This document shows positions 10,741 through 20,957 of a stretch of DNA of 64,000 nt, in pieces. This DNA is from Lepas anatifera (lineage: Eukaryota > Arthropoda > Thecostraca > Lepadidae). The notes beneath the pieces were generated by a model, which saw nothing but the letters and a program-made list of their open reading frames with translations, searched no databases and was not told where the DNA came from. The position numbers were made by a program, and so were the translations under genes. How positions within the stretch are numbered: position 1 is the stretch's first letter; every line of letters begins with the position of its first letter. Location: the NCBI GenBank assembly GCA_034440635.1, contig JAOTON010000332.1:248001-312000 (forward strand), read 5' to 3'.

Positions 10741-11200
10741 AAACACTAGTAGATATAAAAAGAACGGATTTTCTAACCTATTTTAATGGAAGGAGAAAAG
10801 TTCAATCTTTAATTTGGAATATGCCATTTTGAACAAAAGGTGTATCAGCAAATTTTGAATGTGACCTTAGGTCAAGGTCAAATCATAATTTTTTTCACAA
10901 GTGACCTAGGGTCAAACAGACTTCAGATTCGAGCTCTTCGGTGCATTTCAGACAGGAAAATATATACTTTAAGCATATTTCATCAGTCTCTGTGGGTTTT
11001 ATGATCACCTAAAAATGCAATGTAAGCAGATTTTCAAAAAATGCCTGAGGCAATAACTTCTTAAATTTTACTCCAATCGAGCTAAAACATTCAGATTCGT
11101 CTGTAGGGCCCATGAGAACCCTATAAAATTATTTTGAAGAAAATCGAAGAGGTACCGTGTAGATTTGCCATTTGCCTGGTCGATTGGTGCTGGAATTGCC
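10741..11200 (-). repeat. Right arm of palindromic composite P1
   Basis: This is the reverse complement of 3705-4153. It starts aacactagtagatata next to the degenerate TTAA and ends near ggtcgattggtgctggaatt. It is non-coding and carries TGACCT/AGGTCA motifs such as gaccttaggtcaaggtcaaa. Confidence 0.75.
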
Positions 11201-11214
11201 CAGTTGCCCGGGGA

Positions 11215-11290
11215 TTTGAGCCCGGGTCAGCAGCGTGAAAGTTGAGTGCTCTTCCCCCACGCTACCGCATACCCATGGGGGACTCGTTCC
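11215..11290 (-). repeat. tRNA-like SINE head or tRNA pseudogene
   Basis: On the minus strand the stretch reads tatgcggtagcgtggggg, then further on gggctcaaatccccgggc, which resemble an A box and a good B box. The spacing and anticodon region do not form a normal cloverleaf, so it is more likely a SINE head than a tRNA gene. Confidence 0.35.
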
Positions 11291-11519
11291 CAGAACTTTT
11301 TATTCACGTTCACAACTCGTGGCAACAGTATTGGAAAATACTTACAGGTAACAATCTTCTGTAGACGCAGCCCAAATTTGGTGAGTGACTGTCCTCATCG
11401 CGCCAATGTCGGCGAGAGGAGGTAGCTCACTGCAGGCTACGAACTGGTCATCCACCAACACCTACTCTGAGAGGGAGCGAGGCCGCTCTGGTGGAGCCCC
11501 CTGTCAGTGAAGCACGTGC

Positions 11520-11720
11520 TGACGACCAGACTTGTTGATGACTCAATTTTTTTAGCTGACTCAACTCTGACTCACAGCTTAAAGGCTGCCTCTGATTTTG
11601 ACTCGATTCGCTGTGTTGAAAATGGTGAGCCGACTCGACTCCACCCATACTCTGAAGTGAGTCGACTTAACTCCGACTCAAATAAGCGTTGAGTCAGAGT
11701 CGACTCTGACTCAGAATGGT
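11520..11720. repeat. GACTC/GAGTC-rich repeat, copy 1
   Basis: The stretch is full of gactc and gagtc words, many forming tgactca or tgagtca. The blocks gactcacagctta(a/g)aggctg and ctctgattttgactcg recur at 13140-13345 in the same orientation, 1.6 kb away. The short open frames here come from the repeat itself and are not genes. Confidence 0.7.
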
Positions 11721-13139
11721 GGCCAAGTATGTACACAAAAATGCACATTTCCTTTAATAGTACACAAATTCCAGTACATTTATTCGTGGGATTAACTATT
11801 TGATAACTGCACATTTCTTTCAATAAAATGTCAATTGCAATGCATTAATCCATGACATGAATTGTGTCTGCATAGGAATGAAGATAGGTGCTAAATGCGA
11901 ACATGTGAGTGAGATGAAGGGCCTGAAGGCTTTTCATTTTGAAGGTATGTCCTTCATGAGTAAAGTCATAATTGAGACAATAAGCGATGTTTCAAAACAC
12001 AAAGAAAAGGACTCAATGTTTTACCATTTGACATTTTGAGTAGCAATTCCTGCCCCAGTGCATTCTGAACAATCCTGTGACAAATTAAGCTTAGAAATGA
12101 ATACTAAGCCGCGATGAACCGAACCTGTGCACCACCTCAATCAAAAACAAAACGATGAACGTCCGTGCCGTCCTCCCGAAAAAGCTGTGGTAAATACTAC
12201 AGATGGCGCACTGAAGACATTACGCGAACCTAACCTCCGATGATACAAAAGATGACGATAAATAGCACTTTAAAAGTCACGTAACTTAAAAAAGACTGGG
12301 AAAATCTGCAGTCCTAGGAAAAGTGATCTTGCCTTCAGGCTACAAAGCAAACAAAGTTAATATACTGTGGCGCACAATGATGGTTTTGTGACTGGCGTGG
12401 CGCGCGTGGGGTGAAGAGGGTGCAGTGGTATGTTGTGCAGTGGGTAGTGAATAGGTAAATAATAAACAACATAATTTAAAGAGTGGTGGTTTTTGAGAGA
12501 CTTGATGTGTAGGGAGTGCCAGAGATTGGACTGAGTTTTGCTTTCCGTATACAGAGAACAGTAGGTACAGTGCTGTGTCGTCTATGTTTATATTATCTAC
12601 CAGGGGGTGTCCTCAAATCACGACGAATCAAGGAAGTTCTTTGAAAAAGCAGCTAATTGAAGCTATTAGTTTCCGTTTTGACCCATTTCAAGGCTTGTGT
12701 GCAAAATAAGATGTTCGCACCTTCTATTTGGCGCTGATATTACTTAGTTTTTTTAGTGTTTTCAGTCAATCAAAGGAAGAAAATGTATAAAGATATGGCC
12801 TTCTAAGAGTTAATTATTGCACGATTATCAGCTTAGGACTTTTTATGGTGTGCACCGTCAAAGTCAAAAAGTCGTGATGTGTGCCAAATCACATTTGTGT
12901 GTATGATTTTGCATGCCATTGCTAATATCAAATGGAAAATAGCTAGGAAATGTGTGTTGTTTTGAAACTGTAGATTTTACACAACTTATTTGTTGTTAAT
13001 GACTGATCCCGTGATAGGTGTAGTGTCGATGTGGAAATCATAAATTGCTTATTATTAGCAAATTTCAAAATGAAATCCTTCGAAATTGGTTGTGAAAATT
13101 TCTAAAATGTCAGCCATGTGATCACATATGTTAAGAAAA
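11721..13139. other. Intergenic between the two GACTC repeats
   Basis: The sequence is AT-rich. I see no protein-coding similarity, RNA gene or element ends. The segment is flanked by direct repeats, so it could be the interior of a degenerate unit, but nothing inside supports that. Confidence 0.4.
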
Positions 13140-13345
13140 TATAGTACTGAATCGACTCACCTCCCGACTCACAGCTTAGAGGCTGACTCTGATTCTGACT
13201 CGACTCAACTGGTCGAGCAGTTGAGTCGAATCAGACTCAACACAAATCTGGAAGTGAGTCGACTCAACTCTGACTCAAGGAAAAATTGAGTCGACTCAGA
13301 GTCGACTCCGACTCTGATTCGCGACTCAACAAGTCTGCTGACGAC
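13140..13345. repeat. GACTC/GAGTC-rich repeat, copy 2
   Basis: This is a direct repeat of 11520-11720, with cgactcacagcttagaggctg and gaagtgagtcgactcaactc in the same order. Internal palindromes such as gagtcgactc occur several times. Confidence 0.7.
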
Positions 13346-14233
13346 TCTCTCCGGGTATAACCAAGAGTGGCCAAATTTGGCCGCTCTTGGCCGCATTAAG
13401 TACGTCAAAAATGGTTAACCATTTTTGGTCAGAAACTTCTGAGTTCTGGCAATGACCGAGTTGTCAGGGTGCGACTTAGATAAGATTGAGCAGGTGCGTG
13501 TCTTCCTAAAAAAACTGAAGAATTTTAAACTCACATATGATCCGGGCTTAGGTTGGCGTGGGATTTTAGCTTAGACGCTGTTGGCCTTAACCCATATATG
13601 CCGGTTGGGTCATAAATGACGCAGACACATTCAGCAGCTGTTTCTTCTTTAGAAGTACCCTAAAGTGGTTGAGCACGTGCAAAGGTACTTTACTGCAACA
13701 ATTGGACATTTTTCCGGATTCCTTTTGGAAGAATTTCTTATATATTTGATTTTCACGCTACTTTTGCCAACCTGAACTTCCCCCAGCCCCCGTTCAAGTT
13801 GCCTGGCATTTTGCGGCGGTGACGTCATCGCCGCGATGCCGCAGGCGTTTTGCGGCTTGAAGTATCGGCAAACTGGGTATATTTGACGTGGTCAGTAAAG
13901 CTTGCAAATGACTGAAAGACGTCAAAAATGGCTTAGTTGACAAGTTTGCTCATATTCCTAGCCAGTACAGAGTTTCTGCAGCCCTAAGACCGGCCTGCAG
14001 GGACTTCAGGGGCTTTTCTCGCAGTGATGTTCCGTTGCTCTTAAGAGTCATTATCAGTGTAATAGCATCGCAATTTCATCCTTCACGTCATCGCTGCTTA
14101 GATGAAAATACAAAGTACGGGTTTTTCCAATGGAGGTTTTTTTAGCGAGACGAACAAATTTTTTGAGGTACGCGTGGTCGCGGGTCCAGGACTTATTTTG
14201 GGGAGGCTAGAAAACTCAAACCTCCCCCACTGC
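13346..14233. other. Intergenic, nothing recognised
   Basis: No coding similarity, RNA gene or element boundary is visible. A short gcaggcgttttgcggc block near 13840 follows a similar ttttgcggcggtgacgtc block, giving a weak local duplication. Confidence 0.4.
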
Positions 14234-14494
14234 CAGTGGCGGATACAAGGGGACTAGAGCTCGAGCCCTTCAATGTTAGTGTCTAGTAAATGCATAGGCC
14301 GATGCTGATGTGAGGCAATGGCGAGGAGGCTCGAACCCCCTTGCCCATGCCCCAAAAGTCCTGTACCCGCCACTGTCCCCCGCCCTAGCCTCCGAACAGC
14401 CTTTGCTTTTACAGATATTAGTAGACATCTCGGAGGGGTCCCCTCGAAATTTAGGAGGCTCGTGAGCCCCATAACCTCCTTATATCCGCCACTG
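14234..14494. mobile_element. hAT-like MITE, degenerate
   Basis: The left end cagtggcggatacaagg and the right end ccttatatccgccactg form inverted ends. An extra internal tacccgccactg near 14366 suggests a nested or rearranged copy. No clean 8-bp duplication is visible. The overlapping open frames on both strands are low-complexity translations of the element. Confidence 0.6.
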
Positions 14495-14498
14495 GTAC

Positions 14499-14803
14499 TA
14501 CAGGCGGATCCAGGGGACAAAGCCCGGGCGGGTGTCCTCCGATGTGCCCTCGAGGTCACACCTGAAATGGTCACAGCGCCTCCTGAAAGGTCGATGGAGC
14601 CACCTGAAATGTCGCTTCCCACCCCCCCTCCCTCCCCTCCACAGGATGCGGAGAGCTGCGCCCGCTGATAGGATTTGGCGCCCACCTGATAGGTTTTGCC
14701 AGCCAAAAATGGGGCCTCCTGGTCCGAATGAAGCCCCCTGGTCTGGATGACATCCCTCCCGGGAAGAATGCCCCCCCGACTGGTAATCCTGGATCCGCCT
14801 ATG
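14499..14803. mobile_element. hAT-like MITE (AGGCGGATCCAGG ends)
   Basis: The ends aggcggatccagggg and cctggatccgcctatg match the element at 52953-53197. Interior blocks cacctgaaatg(g/t)tc and cctgataggttttgccagcc match that copy in inverse orientation. The flanks actggtac and actagtgc are only a 6 of 8 match, so the target duplication is imperfect. Confidence 0.7.
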
Positions 14804-14888
14804 ACTAGTGCCCTGTATATATAAACAGCCCAATTACAATAACTTTGGGTAAAATTTAATCACATTTACGGGTTTCAATGGGGTGAGT

Positions 14889-15950
14889 CAGAGGCGTAGC
14901 CAGGGAATTTTTTTACGGGGGGGACAGGAGTGGTCCGGCAATGATGACATGGGAGGGGGAAAAATTGGCACTTGGCGGATGTAGGAGACAAGAAGGCACT
15001 TGGTCCTCCAATAGCCAATGGGGAGCACATTCCACGTCCATGCTGCTTTCGACGCCCATGACTGCAACTGTTAGAGCGATCGGTGCGTATTGCATTTAGG
15101 CCTTGAGCAGCGGCTATAATCGGGCTGTGAGGTGCGATATTTCCTACTATCGTTACTGTTTCCGTAGTTGCCCAAACCCAATCCTTTCACCCCGTATGTC
15201 GTTTCATTGGTTTTTATTCTCGCTCGGTCCTGTCATGTTTCTCTTTTACAGTATTACGGATCAGTAAAAACCGTAGAAGGATTGCCAGACTAGTATACTT
15301 TTTAGTATAACATACCAAATGCTACTAGGTTTGTCAACATATTTCACTTTGCAGACATTAAAGTGCAAAAAAGTCTATTCCATGGCTCTTTTCTTAAATG
15401 TTTAAACTTGATTTATCCACAAAGCTTAAATTTTAACCCTCAAAATAAGGAGATGTTTCCTTTCTTAGTAGATACCAAGAAAACAACCACAATTTTACTA
15501 GTAGAAAACTTGAACCAACCTGGGATTCTAGGGCCTTGCTTCCCCCTAGACGGAGAAAACAAAACTCGGAAAGGAAAAAGTCCGGCATATATGGGCTAAT
15601 CCGCTTAGGCCGTTTGCTGTGCACTCTTTACACGTTTGCTGTGGAGAACAGCCGAGCCCATGCCAACTTGGCGGGTCCTCCCTGGCGCTCCCGGGCCTCT
15701 GGGCCCTGAAGCGCCGGGGAGGACTTCCGCGAGACGGCAGGTACGGCCCGGCGTCCAGGCGGCACCTGCGCTCCCGTGTCCTTGCGCTCGTGAGTGATGG
15801 TGAGGGCAGAATTATTGGAAGTTTTATTTTGCTACAAATGACAATTAATAATACAGTTATGGGCACTATATCACCTTGCAGTATCGTGCGCCCCACATAG
15901 CCAAAGCAGCTGACGTGCCCTAACCCCCCCCGCCAAACTACGCCCAAAGC
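14889..15950. mobile_element. Possible DNA transposon with GGCGTAG ends
   Basis: The left end cagaggcgtagccaggg is followed by a run of g. The right end, reverse-complemented, reads cagggctttgggcgtag followed by a run of g. The spacing of 1.06 kb and the loose match make this a candidate only. A GC-rich block at 15650-15790 inside it encodes nothing I recognise. Confidence 0.35.
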
Positions 15951-17451
15951 CCTGATAACAACCAAAATGATGTTGCACACTCATTTTTGTGGTTCTGGTC
16001 GTGAGAGCAGCTGCAAGAGTTCGGCTAGCTTAGCTAAGCTTGGGTGCACAGCTGTGCTTGTGGCTGAAGTGATACGCGTTAACTTGTTGGCTTAACTAAG
16101 CCTCAAAATTAAGACTGGCTTAGTGGTCTCACGGGGAGGGGGCTTCAAATGGTTCAGGATGTACTTGTGCTTCCACACCACGTAAGTTTTGATTTAAAAA
16201 AGCTGAGATATTTTACAAAATGCCGACTCTTCAGGTTTTGTTCAACTATACCGATGCTAGTCGATATGCAACTTTGCCTTTCCACTATTTTGAAACCTGG
16301 ATTCTTATATCACAACCAGACTGGCGAAATTGAGCATTTTATTTGGCTGGACTGTGTCCCAATGGCCTAAAACGAAAACAGTAGCTGAGTGGGGGTGAAT
16401 CTAGAAGACAAGATGAGTCATACCAGATAAAACTGGAGGTGCACCGGATTCCGGCCCCAGGCGGATTTGTCATTCCTCAGATTCCGAAGTTGAGACGAAT
16501 TTAGCGATACCGACTGAAATTATATGACTGCCATGAATATACAATATGATGTTAAAAGACAGATCGAGCAGTATACTTTATATTTTTGATGAGCTGTTGA
16601 TGAGGAGACAGGCCAGTCATCTTGCCAACTTATAATCGTGCTCCTGCTGAGTGAGATCTTTAATATGTTATGAAGATAGATATACCATATTCACCTATAT
16701 TTGGAAAATAACTCGTTTCTATCACAGTCACCGAGAGAAGAAAGGTCTGAGGCCACATGTTTTTTTTTTGCGAGGAACCGCTGCTGTACCAGTCCCTTTA
16801 CGTGTTGTACGTGCCAACGCATAAAATATAAAATCTAAAGCTCCGCTCCGAGAACTTTTCTTTTGTGTCACATCATTCTGGAGTCCGTTTCACGCATCAA
16901 ATCTCCAAACGTCAGCTATATCTGCGTTATAGCTGACGTAACGAACCCCGTATTCAGAAAACCTTTCACCATACATGGAATCTAGCATGGCGGCGTCCGC
17001 TAACTCTTATTTCGAGACTGATGCACTTCTCTCAAAACAGCGAATTCCCCCAACATTATCGCGAATCTGACAGCAAGTTTAGTTTTATTACTGTTCCTGG
17101 CTGAAGAGTAAGTAACTCAGTATGTGCCCAAAATGACTCCCAAAGGAGAAAAGGTCACCGGCTTCTGACGATGGATTTGCACCATAAACTTTTTTTACTT
17201 TAACTGTCCCCCTCTCCTAGAGCAAATAACACCCATAGACAGAAAGTGTCAAACCGACGGAATTTTGTTGGATTATCCGGATAGATTTTATATTAAATTC
17301 CGAAAAATCTGGTTTCAGTCCGGCCGGATTTGAAATAGCTGAATCCAGTGCATCTCTAGATAAAACCACTATATCGCACGTTACGTTGCAACCAATTGTC
17401 AGTGTTATTGCAGGTTTGAAACTGAGTACGCTGGTCCTGGTCCTTAGTTGC
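15951..17451. other. Intergenic downstream of AGMO
   Basis: No coding similarity is visible. On the minus strand an aataaa at 17084-17089, about 360 bases past the AGMO stop, is a plausible poly(A) signal. A ctgacgttataac-type repeat (cgtcagctatatctgcgttatagctgacg at about 16911-16939) forms a short inverted repeat. Confidence 0.4.
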
Positions 17452-18786
17452 TCACTCGAGCTTGCTTTTGGCCGTGTTAGCGGCCTTAGTGACAGCACCC
17501 GCACCCAACACCATCCAAGCGACAAGCGAGGCAGCGAAGAAGGCGCGGGCGGCGGTGATGGGGGCGGCCGGCAGCCAGCTGGCGTAGGCCAGCGCGGTGA
17601 AGCCGACCACCAGGCGGAGCAGCTCTGCCAGAGGTGCGAACCACGCGCCGTCCAGCAGCCAGCCCACGCAGCTGAGGTTGAAGAGCAGCAGCGCGCTGTA
17701 CAGCAGCGCCACCGGCACCGGGTACACCAGGTGGTTCTGCGCGAAGTTGATCGCTGGCAGCAGGTACAGCACGCAGTGGAGGAAGATGTAGGCCTGCAGC
17801 CATCGGGGTGGGTTGGTGTCGAACCGTGGCCGTGTGGGGTCTGCATCCGGGACTGTGGAGTAGTCGCCGAGACGCGCGGTGCCGGGCACCCAGGCCGGGC
17901 TGTAGAGCACCCGCTTCAGCTTGTTCTTCCACCCGGCCTGCTGGCGGATGTCGGTGAAGATCCATCGGAAGTGGTCCCACTGAATGGACCACAGGTCGTA
18001 CGACTCGATTTTATACACACAACCGTAGGTGGGACTTTCCTCTTCCCGGTAGAAAGTTCCGAAAAGCCGGTCCCAGACCACGAGTACTCCTCCGTAGTTT
18101 TTATTCAAGTACTTGATGTTGGAGCCATGATGCACACGATGATGAGATGGTGTGTTTAGAAAGTGTTCTAGAGGTCCGAGACTTGTCACCGCTTCAGTGT
18201 GGATCCAGAACTGGAACAGCAGGTTGAACTGCACATGCGTGAAGAGCATGGACGGCGCCACACCGACGACGGCCAGGGGCAGGTAGAACACCCACGAGAA
18301 GTACTGCTGAACCATAGACTGCCGAAACGCCGTGGACAGGTTGAAGAACTCGGAGCTGTGGTGCACCTGGTGCGACGCCCAGATAACGTTAACCTCATGT
18401 GAGGCGCGGTGGAACCAGTAGTAGCCGAAGTCGACGCCCAGCATGGTGAGCCAGAACATGGCCGGCGTGTCCCAGGGCACGTCATACAGCCGCCAGTGCT
18501 GCCAGATGTAGACGTAGGCCCACCCCTCGCAGCCACGCAGGGTGTACCGCAGGGTCTCCTGGGCAAACCCCATCGACAGCGAGCTCAGGGAGTCCGTCAG
18601 CCGTGCTTTGTCCTGGCGTTTTATTTGTAGCACTAGCATCTCCAGCAGGACCATCGAGAAGAAAAATGGCATTGCCTCTTCCATGTAGTTTGGTGGGGAT
18701 TCCAAAGGATCACGGTACGACTTGGTCATGTTCCGAATGTAGATCATACTTAGAAAGCCCTCTGCAACGTAAGTTATGGCGTCCAT
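17452..18786 (-). CDS. AGMO: Alkylglycerol monooxygenase (AGMO/TMEM195-like), intronless
   Basis: The gene encodes a 444-residue integral membrane enzyme of the fatty acid hydroxylase superfamily. Family members use tetrahydrobiopterin and a di-iron centre in the endoplasmic reticulum to cleave the ether bond of alkylglycerols. The three histidine boxes are intact: H126RASH130, H139QVHH143 and H216RVHH220, with a further H196 in FWIHTE. Hydrophobic segments lie near residues 40-55, 108-122, 161-185, 330-350, 355-378, 388-405 and 410-432. The length matches the vertebrate enzyme (about 445). The start ATG sits in a strong context (gctgccatgg). An upstream ATG 25 bases earlier opens an overlapping out-of-frame ORF of about 32 codons in a weak context. 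The frame is uninterrupted, unlike the many-exon vertebrate gene, so this may be a retrogene or a lineage that lost introns. Codons are GC-rich compared with the flanks. Identification is firm; activity is inferred. Confidence 0.95.
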   Translation of the reverse strand: MDAITYVAEGFLSMIYIRNMTKSYRDPLESPPNYMEEAMPFFFSMVLLEMLVLQIKRQDKARLTDSLSSLSMGFAQETLRYTLRGCEGWAYVYIWQHWRLYDVPWDTPAMFWLTMLGVDFGYYWFHRASHEVNVIWASHQVHHSSEFFNLSTAFRQSMVQQYFSWVFYLPLAVVGVAPSMLFTHVQFNLLFQFWIHTEAVTSLGPLEHFLNTPSHHRVHHGSNIKYLNKNYGGVLVVWDRLFGTFYREEESPTYGCVYKIESYDLWSIQWDHFRWIFTDIRQQAGWKNKLKRVLYSPAWVPGTARLGDYSTVPDADPTRPRFDTNPPRWLQAYIFLHCVLYLLPAINFAQNHLVYPVPVALLYSALLLFNLSCVGWLLDGAWFAPLAELLRLVVGFTALAYASWLPAAPITAARAFFAASLVAWMVLGAGAVTKAANTAKSKLE

Positions 18787-19150
18787 GGCAGCTGCGGAGA
18801 TGTTCTGCCATTAAACTCACTGCACTGTTTCTGCTACTTCACCGTCACTAGCAGTGACGCAAACGCGCGTCCCCAAACCGGTGTCCGCTACCGACCCTCG
18901 TACCGGGCCGGCCCGAAAAGCACTGAAGGGTGCTGCCGCCACTCGTCTTCGAGTAGCCTGCCCGTGGCGACAGAGGCGGTCCCGGGAACGCCTGCCGAGA
19001 ATTATGGTCGGCGGTTCTTCTGACCACAACTTGGGTTCTGTTACTGCAACTTCGGTAAGTGATGCCTCCCTTGCCCGACGTGGTGGTTGTTTTGGCATTA
19101 ATTGCTGCTGCAAAAACTCTTCACTGGCCCGGCACCGAGACAGCTAATAC
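18787..19150 (-). promoter_or_regulatory. GC/CpG-rich 5' region of AGMO
   Basis: Directly upstream of the AGMO start the sequence is clearly richer in C, G and CpG than the surrounding DNA (for example ccgggaacgcctgccg and gaccctcgtaccgggcc). This suggests a broad, TATA-less promoter and 5' leader. No TATA box is visible. The open frames on both strands here look like composition effects. Confidence 0.4.
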
Positions 19151-19749
19151 GTAACCAATACTCGTAATTGGAAAACAAACGTCAGATACAGTTTGCGATA
19201 GTCTCCCTGTGTCCACGTCACCGATGGGAGGAGAGGCATTCGTTTGAATCCTACTTTGGAGTTGAGAACGAGCTGTGGGAATGATGCCTAGAGCAAAGAG
19301 AGCGACGCGTTGAGAATGACCCCTTAGTGTGTTTTTTTGGCGTTTGCGACGCATCAACTGCATGGTTGGGGTCTGTTCACATATGACGTCAGCGATCGAA
19401 GGGGAAGGGTTCTGGTATTTTCTGACTTTTTCTGACGAAGGGGAACTTTTTGACGATTCATAATGAGGGGGAGGGAAGTCATGGGCTGTCGTGGATTATT
19501 TTTATGGAGCGCCAACTGCGCAAGCTGAGGGCAATCGAAGAGTGGGTACCCAAAAGTTTCGTAACCAAGTATGATAGAAATATAGTATGGCACCAGCTTA
19601 AACTTAATATTCTAAGAATATTTTAGAACTTATGCTACCCACGTATATTCATACAACGTTAAACCACAAACGGCTCCACCCGGTGGCCGAGTTTTTTTCC
19701 GAAACAGAATAACAAGGAGCCGTGCGCTATCGTTGCGGTTTCTTCATGT
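19151..19749. other. Intergenic, nothing recognised
   Basis: No gene, RNA or element end can be supported here. Confidence 0.4.
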
Positions 19750-20122
19750 CCTTTTTTATATTTTTTAAAATAAATTTTGTCCAAGGTGTTCTCAGTTCTA
19801 CTATTGGAGTCGGAGTCTCACTAAAGTCATCAAGGGGTTTTGTCACGGAGACCCCGACCCTTCCACCCGAACGAGCAACGCCCACAATGAAGGGTTGATT
19901 TAGAAGCCAAAGTTTAACGTCCCACAAAGCACAGGGATGGCCGCCCCGCTCAGGTCACCCTCTCACCAGTCAGTTGCCAGCCGACTTATACGTCGGGTAA
20001 GCTATTGAGCGCCTGAGCGTCTCAGGGGAACCGATCCCAAGCCTGGGCATGCACTACCACTGCCTGCTTCTGAGCAGCGGGCCGGAGCCCAACGCTCTAC
20101 CAACTGAGCTACCGGGGCGGGA
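19750..20122 (-). repeat. tRNA-derived SINE, inverted full copy
   Basis: Read on the minus strand it begins cccgccccggtagctcagtt and runs through the same blocks as 7048-7400 to the tail with ttgtccaaggtgttctcag reversed. It sits 40 bases from the hAT MITE at 20162. Confidence 0.8.
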
Positions 20123-20161
20123 GGTATATTTTTTTAGTATTATCACAGCGGCATTTATGTT

Positions 20162-20391
20162 CATAGGCGTCGGAAAAGGGGGCAGGGTGGGACTGCCCCC
20201 CCACCTTTGGCCAAAAATGTATTGTTCTCAGTCACAAATGGGAGAAAATCGGTCATTTTCATAACCAGCCGCTGCGGAAGGCAACGAGGAGCCCAAATTT
20301 GAACAGTTTTTGGTCCTATCGTGGAATTTTTTACAGCATCAGGTTGAAGTTTGGCTGCCCCCCTCACTTTTTTCCGATGGCAGTGCTTATG
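20162..20391. mobile_element. hAT-type MITE (CATAGGCGTCGG ends)
   Basis: The element is flanked by the exact 8-bp duplication tttatgtt at 20154-20161 and 20392-20399. The ends are cataggcgtcggaaaag and ccgatggcagtgcttatg. At 230 bp it is non-coding. It shares the centre gcaacgaggagcccaaatt with 40903-41128 and, inverted, 9708-10047. Confidence 0.92.
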
Positions 20392-20854
20392 TTTATGTTA
20401 CCATTATTCTTCATACAGTATTTTTGTGGAAAAATGGCTGTTCCTTCAGTATTTTTCCCGGGTCCTCCATGCGCTAGCAATGTGCGTCGATGTACATACC
20501 TACTGAGCCGTAGGTCTGTATTTATTACCCGTGGATGCCCAAACAGGGAAAATAAGACTTCGCTAGGGCACGGATTCTTACGCAGTGGGCTTTCGGACAA
20601 TTCTGAATTTTCCACCGTGCGCCATACTAGAAAATTTTCGCAGCGTACGCTCGCTTTAGCCCTCCACGGGGAAGCCGTCCATGGATTAGCGCCGAGGAGC
20701 GTGATATTTCGATGCAACACGCAAGGAGAAATAGGGGAGGGAAGGTGTCTGGTACGACCCGTGTGTGTGGTGATACAGAAAAAGACAAACCTTTGATAGG
20801 TTTCGGAGTGCTGAGGCGAGGAGCATGATGATAAGTTGACAAGGTGTATAGTGG

Positions 20855-20957
20855 CCTGTCTCCTCGAATCCTGGATGTAAAATATAAGTGTAAGGATGTT
20901 ATGTTAATAGAGGCAGGAATCTAAGTGTATTTTACATCCAGGATTCGAGGAGACAGG
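20855..20957. repeat. Perfect 30-bp inverted repeat (hairpin)
   Basis: The left arm at 20855-20884 (cctgtctcctcgaatcctgg then atgtaaaata) is exactly reverse-complementary to 20928-20957, with a 43-base loop. Pairing continues imperfectly outward (ggtgtata with tatatacc). It could be a foldback element or a transcribed hairpin; there is no coding potential. Confidence 0.8.

Noticed and set aside
14254..14706. 150-codon Gly/Ser-rich open frame and its overlaps
   Set aside because: It lies across two MITEs; the peptides are translations of their repeated gggggcgcc-type blocks.
17386..18159. 257-codon open frame antisense to AGMO
   Set aside because: It is a shadow of the GC-rich AGMO codons and encodes a low-complexity Gln/Arg/Val peptide. 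The AGMO strand has intact catalytic motifs.
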